From Rugosibacter sp. (GTDB taxonomy: Bacteria > Pseudomonadota > Gammaproteobacteria > Burkholderiales > Rhodocyclaceae): a DNA stretch of 9,053 bases. The position numbers and the translations under genes were made by a program. Of the stretch, positions 6,986 to 9,053 are shown one piece after another (the first letter of the stretch is position 1; each line of letters begins with the position of its first letter). The stretch spans positions 1-9,053 of the forward strand of contig JALRCC010000072.1 of NCBI GenBank assembly GCA_023257495.1. The letters are read 5' to 3'. Below the pieces are notes generated by a model that was not told the origin of the DNA, searched no databases, and was given only the letters and a program-made list of their open reading frames with translations.

Positions 6986-7059
6986 TGAGTGGTTATTCAC
7001 GATTGACTAAGGTGTTTCCCGCCGTGCTGCCAGCGCCGACTTTTTTGAAAAGACTATGA
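6982..7059 (+). CDS. 25-residue mini-ORF between ccmB and ccmC (candidate small protein or coupling ORF)
   Basis: I do not recognise this product. The frame encodes 25 residues beginning MMSGYSRLTK and ending PTFLKRL: basic, with no clear membrane span or known motif. Its ATG at 6982 overlaps the ccmB stop (ATGA) and its TGA at 7057-7059 overlaps the ccmC ATG at 7056 (ATGA). It therefore exactly fills the 70-base gap between two genes that otherwise have no contact. AAGGA is placed ten bases upstream. ccmC itself has only a weak GAAAAG before its start. The simplest reading is a coupling ORF that carries ribosomes from ccmB to ccmC; a real small protein or chance are the alternatives. Confidence 0.35.
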   Translation: MMSGYSRLTKVFPAVLPAPTFLKRL

Positions 7060-7790
7060 ATCTTATTAACTGGTTTCGCTATGCCAGCCCGCAAAGTTTT
7101 TATCCGCTGGCCGGACGCATGATTCCGCTGTTCTGGATTTTGGCACTGCTGTTTGGCGCGTCGGGTTTGTGGGTGTCGTTTTTCGTGGCGCCCACGGACG
7201 CCCAACAGGGCGAGGGTTATCGCATCATCTTTGTGCATGTGCCGGCTTCCTGGATGTCGATGGTGATTTATCTGGCCATGGCGTTTTGGGCGGGGCTGGG
7301 TTTGGCGCTCAATACCCGGCTATCGAGCATGATGGCGCAAGCCTTGGCACCTACCGGCGCGTTGATGGCGGCGTTAAGTCTGGTGACGGGGTCATTTTGG
7401 GGCAAACCGATGTGGGGTACGTGGTGGGTGTGGGATGCGCGGCTGACATCTGAGCTGATTTTGTTCTTTTTGTATGTAGGTTTTATGGCATTGCAGTCCG
7501 CCATTGACGATCCTCGTCGGGCAGATAAAGCAGGGGCTGTGCTGGCTTTGATCGGTGTGGTGAATGTGCCGATTATTTATTTTTCCGTGACGTGGTGGAA
7601 CACGCTGCACCAAGGTTCAAGTATTAACTTGACGCGTGCGCCGTCGATGGCGCAGACCATGCTCTGGGGCATGTTGCTCATGGCCTTGGCGTTCTGGATG
7701 TATTCGATTGCGGTTTCTTTGCTGCGCCTGCGCGCCATCATGCTGGAGCGTGAGCGTCATTCCGAATGGGTAAAAAATGCACTGGAATAG
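7056..7790 (+). CDS. ccmC: Haem lyase/haem transfer protein CcmC
   Basis: CcmC is an inner-membrane protein of the haem-handling family that binds haem on the periplasmic side and passes it to CcmE. The 244-residue protein has six membrane segments (about 22-44, 62-84, 96-114, 131-149, 158-178 and 200-224). It has the tryptophan-rich signature WGTWWVWDARLTSEL (120-134) and both axial histidines: H61 in FVHVPASW and H185 in WWNTLHQG. These match H60 and H184 of E. coli CcmC, so the protein looks intact and functional. The start at 7056 overlaps the stop of a 25-codon mini-ORF, and its own ribosome binding site is weak. The last 14 bases overlap ccmD. Confidence 0.97.
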   Translation: MNLINWFRYASPQSFYPLAGRMIPLFWILALLFGASGLWVSFFVAPTDAQQGEGYRIIFVHVPASWMSMVIYLAMAFWAGLGLALNTRLSSMMAQALAPTGALMAALSLVTGSFWGKPMWGTWWVWDARLTSELILFFLYVGFMALQSAIDDPRRADKAGAVLALIGVVNVPIIYFSVTWWNTLHQGSSINLTRAPSMAQTMLWGMLLMALAFWMYSIAVSLLRLRAIMLERERHSEWVKNALE

Positions 7791-7965
7791 TATCGGCGAG
7801 TTTTTCGCCATGGGTGGTTACGGTCTGTATGTGTGGGGCAGTTTTGGCGCGTGCGCTTTGCTGCTGGTGATGGAACCTTTATTGGTAAAACAGCGTCTGA
7901 GGGCTGTGCACCGGTTGTTGCGTCATGAACGGTTGGCTGAATCTCTGGAAAAAAAATACCCATGA
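7777..7965 (+). CDS. ccmD: Haem exporter small membrane protein CcmD
   Basis: CcmD is a small single-span protein that sits with CcmABC and helps release holo-CcmE. The 62-residue product has the typical N-terminal stretch [13 protein letters not shown] (8-20), one membrane helix at about 14-34, and a strongly basic cytoplasmic tail ([16 protein letters not shown], 38-53). Length and layout match CcmD proteins (about 60-70 residues). ATG at 7777 overlaps the end of ccmC by 14 bases in another frame and gives the expected [10 protein letters not shown] start. Its stop overlaps the ccmE ATG (ATGA). CcmD is poorly conserved outside this N-terminal motif, but the location makes the call safe. Confidence 0.92.
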   Translation: MHWNSIGEFFAMGGYGLYVWGSFGACALLLVMEPLLVKQRLRAVHRLLRHERLAESLEKKYP

Positions 7966-8414
7966 AACCTCGTCATCAACGGATCACCCTAATTTTGGGT
8001 GGAGTGGCCGCCTTGGCCGTGGCCGCTTTTTTTGTCTTGCGAGCATTGAATAGCAATATCGCTTTATATGTAACGCCCACCGATGTGCTGGCAGGCAAGT
8101 CACCAGACGCCCAGGCGTTCCGCATGGGCGGCATGGTGAAAGACGGTTCGGTGAAGCGTGAGGGTATGACCACACGCTTTATTTTGACCGACACCGCAAA
8201 AGATATTCCGGTGGCTTACACCGGCATCCTGCCGGATTTGTTCCGTGAAGGCAAAGGTGCTGTGGTGCAAGGCAGGCTAGAAAAAAATGGTGAATTTATT
8301 GCCAGTGAAGTATTGGCCAAACATGACGAGAACTACATGCCACCAGAAGCCAAACACGCCATTGAGCAAGCACAAAGCAAACAAGCAGGCAAGCTGCAGG
8401 GAGTAAAGCAATGA
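7962..8414 (+). CDS. ccmE: Cytochrome c-type biogenesis haem chaperone CcmE
   Basis: CcmE is a membrane-anchored periplasmic haem chaperone that forms a covalent bond to haem and carries it from CcmC to CcmF. The 150-residue protein has a short basic N terminus, one membrane anchor (about 9-29), a beta-barrel (OB-fold) domain (about 33-115) with [12 protein letters not shown] (53-64), and the haem-binding motif [12 protein letters not shown] (118-129). H121 is the covalent haem ligand (H130 in E. coli), with Y125 as the conserved tyrosine. This is the common histidine type, not the CXXXY variant. A flexible lysine- and glutamine-rich tail follows. The start overlaps the ccmD stop (ATGA), with GGA about 15 bases upstream. 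Confidence 0.97.
   Translation: MKPRHQRITLILGGVAALAVAAFFVLRALNSNIALYVTPTDVLAGKSPDAQAFRMGGMVKDGSVKREGMTTRFILTDTAKDIPVAYTGILPDLFREGKGAVVQGRLEKNGEFIASEVLAKHDENYMPPEAKHAIEQAQSKQAGKLQGVKQ
8398..8403 (+). promoter_or_regulatory. Ribosome binding site of ccmF
   Basis: AGGGAG lies seven bases before ATG at 8411. It is the clearest Shine-Dalgarno sequence in the ccm operon, and it sits inside the last codons of ccmE. Confidence 0.6.
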
Positions 8415-9053
8415 TTCCTGAACTCGGCCATTTTGCATTGATCCTCGCCTTTATCGTGGCGCTGTTACAAGGAGTCTTGCCGCTGATTGGCGCGCAACGC
8501 ACCAGTCGACGATCGGCAGAATGGATTGCGCTGGCGCGGCCGGCGGCGCAAACGCATTTTTTGCTGTTGGTGGCGTCAATTGCCTGTCTGGCGTACAGTT
8601 TTCTGACCAGTGATTTTTCCGTCGCCTATGTGGTGCAAAACTCCAATTCCCGGTTACCGGATGCCTATAAATTTGCGGCAGTCTGGGGTGGCCATGAGGG
8701 CTCCCTGTTGCTCTGGGTAGTGATGCTCGCTGCCTGGGGCGCGGCAGTTTCCGTGGCATCGCGCAGCTTGCCGGATGTGATGGTGGCGCGGGTGATTTCC
8801 GTGCTTGGTTTGGTGAGTGTAGGCATGCTGGGTTTTATCTTGTTCACTTCAAACCCGTTTGACCGTGTCTTGCCTGGCCTGGTTGAAGGCCGTGATTTGA
8901 ACCCCTTGCTGCAAGACCCTGGCCTGGTGTTTCATCCACCCATGCTGTACATGGGCTACGTTGGATTCTCGGTGGCCTTCGCCTTCGCGATTGCTGCGAT
9001 GCTCGGCGGCCGGGTCGATGCGGCCTGGACGCGCTGGGCCCGCCCCTGGACCG
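8411..9053 (+). CDS. ccmF: Haem lyase subunit CcmF (5' part, cut by the window edge)
   Basis: CcmF is the large inner-membrane subunit of the holocytochrome c synthase that takes haem from CcmE and, with CcmH, attaches it to CXXCH motifs of apocytochromes. The first 214 codons are present; the full protein is normally about 650 residues. Visible are [10 protein letters not shown] (1-10), membrane segments near 8-27, 48-66, 98-117, 124-147 and 178-197, the WGGHEGS motif (92-98, start of the tryptophan-rich haem-handling signature) and [18 protein letters not shown] (160-177) leading into MLYMGYVG (178-185). H175 in FHPP corresponds to the conserved transmembrane histidine H173 of E. coli CcmF. 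The start overlaps the ccmE stop (ATGA) and has a good AGGGAG site. The reading frame is open to the last base. Confidence 0.97.
   Translation, partial: MIPELGHFALILAFIVALLQGVLPLIGAQRTSRRSAEWIALARPAAQTHFLLLVASIACLAYSFLTSDFSVAYVVQNSNSRLPDAYKFAAVWGGHEGSLLLWVVMLAAWGAAVSVASRSLPDVMVARVISVLGLVSVGMLGFILFTSNPFDRVLPGLVEGRDLNPLLQDPGLVFHPPMLYMGYVGFSVAFAFAIAAMLGGRVDAAWTRWARPWT

Noticed and set aside
1..9053. CRISPR arrays, insertion sequences, tRNA genes, toxin-antitoxin or defence genes
   Set aside because: Looked for but not seen: there are no repeat-spacer patterns, transposase genes, terminal repeats or tRNA-like folds, and intergenic space is too small to hide a larger element.

Overview
The window reads as an ordinary, gene-dense stretch of a moderately GC-rich Gram-negative genome, most likely a betaproteobacterium (possibly Nitrosomonadales or a relative). 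That placement rests on gene order and protein character: purM facing away from a PerM-type permease, hda and a HAD-IB phosphatase, next to a system I cytochrome c maturation operon. It is an inference, since there is no rRNA or other marker here.

Layout from left to right. Positions 2-163 hold the 3' end of an Old Yellow Enzyme-type NADH:flavin oxidoreductase, closed by a strong intrinsic terminator. Converging on it from the minus strand is purM (purine biosynthesis). Back to back with purM, on the plus strand, is a compact three-gene block: an AI-2E/PerM-type membrane protein, hda (DnaA-related regulator of replication initiation) and a HAD-IB phosphatase. A minus-strand ABC-F ATPase of the YbiT type converges on the HAD gene with only 24 bases between them. 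About 110 bases upstream of ybiT, and divergent from it, the operon ccmA-ccmB-(25-codon mini-ORF)-ccmC-ccmD-ccmE-ccmF begins and runs off the right edge inside ccmF.

How the genes work together. The Ccm products form one pathway. CcmC (with CcmD) loads haem onto a conserved histidine of the periplasmic chaperone CcmE. The CcmAB ATPase drives release of holo-CcmE, and CcmF takes the haem for ligation to apocytochrome c. The end of ccmF and any ccmG/ccmH lie outside the window. The genes are joined by stop-start overlaps, which points to strong translational coupling. The rest are housekeeping genes: purM for nucleotides, hda for replication control, ybiT for ribosome-associated function.

I see no previously undescribed multi-gene system, mobile element, CRISPR array, tRNA or rRNA. 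The points most worth checking are small: a mini-ORF wedged between ccmB and ccmC with overlaps at both ends and its own Shine-Dalgarno-like sequence; a symmetric divergent promoter-like region between ybiT and ccmA that could make ccmA nearly leaderless; a hairpin in the ybiT leader; and an unusual Walker B neighbour residue in CcmA. No gap between genes exceeds about 110 bases.
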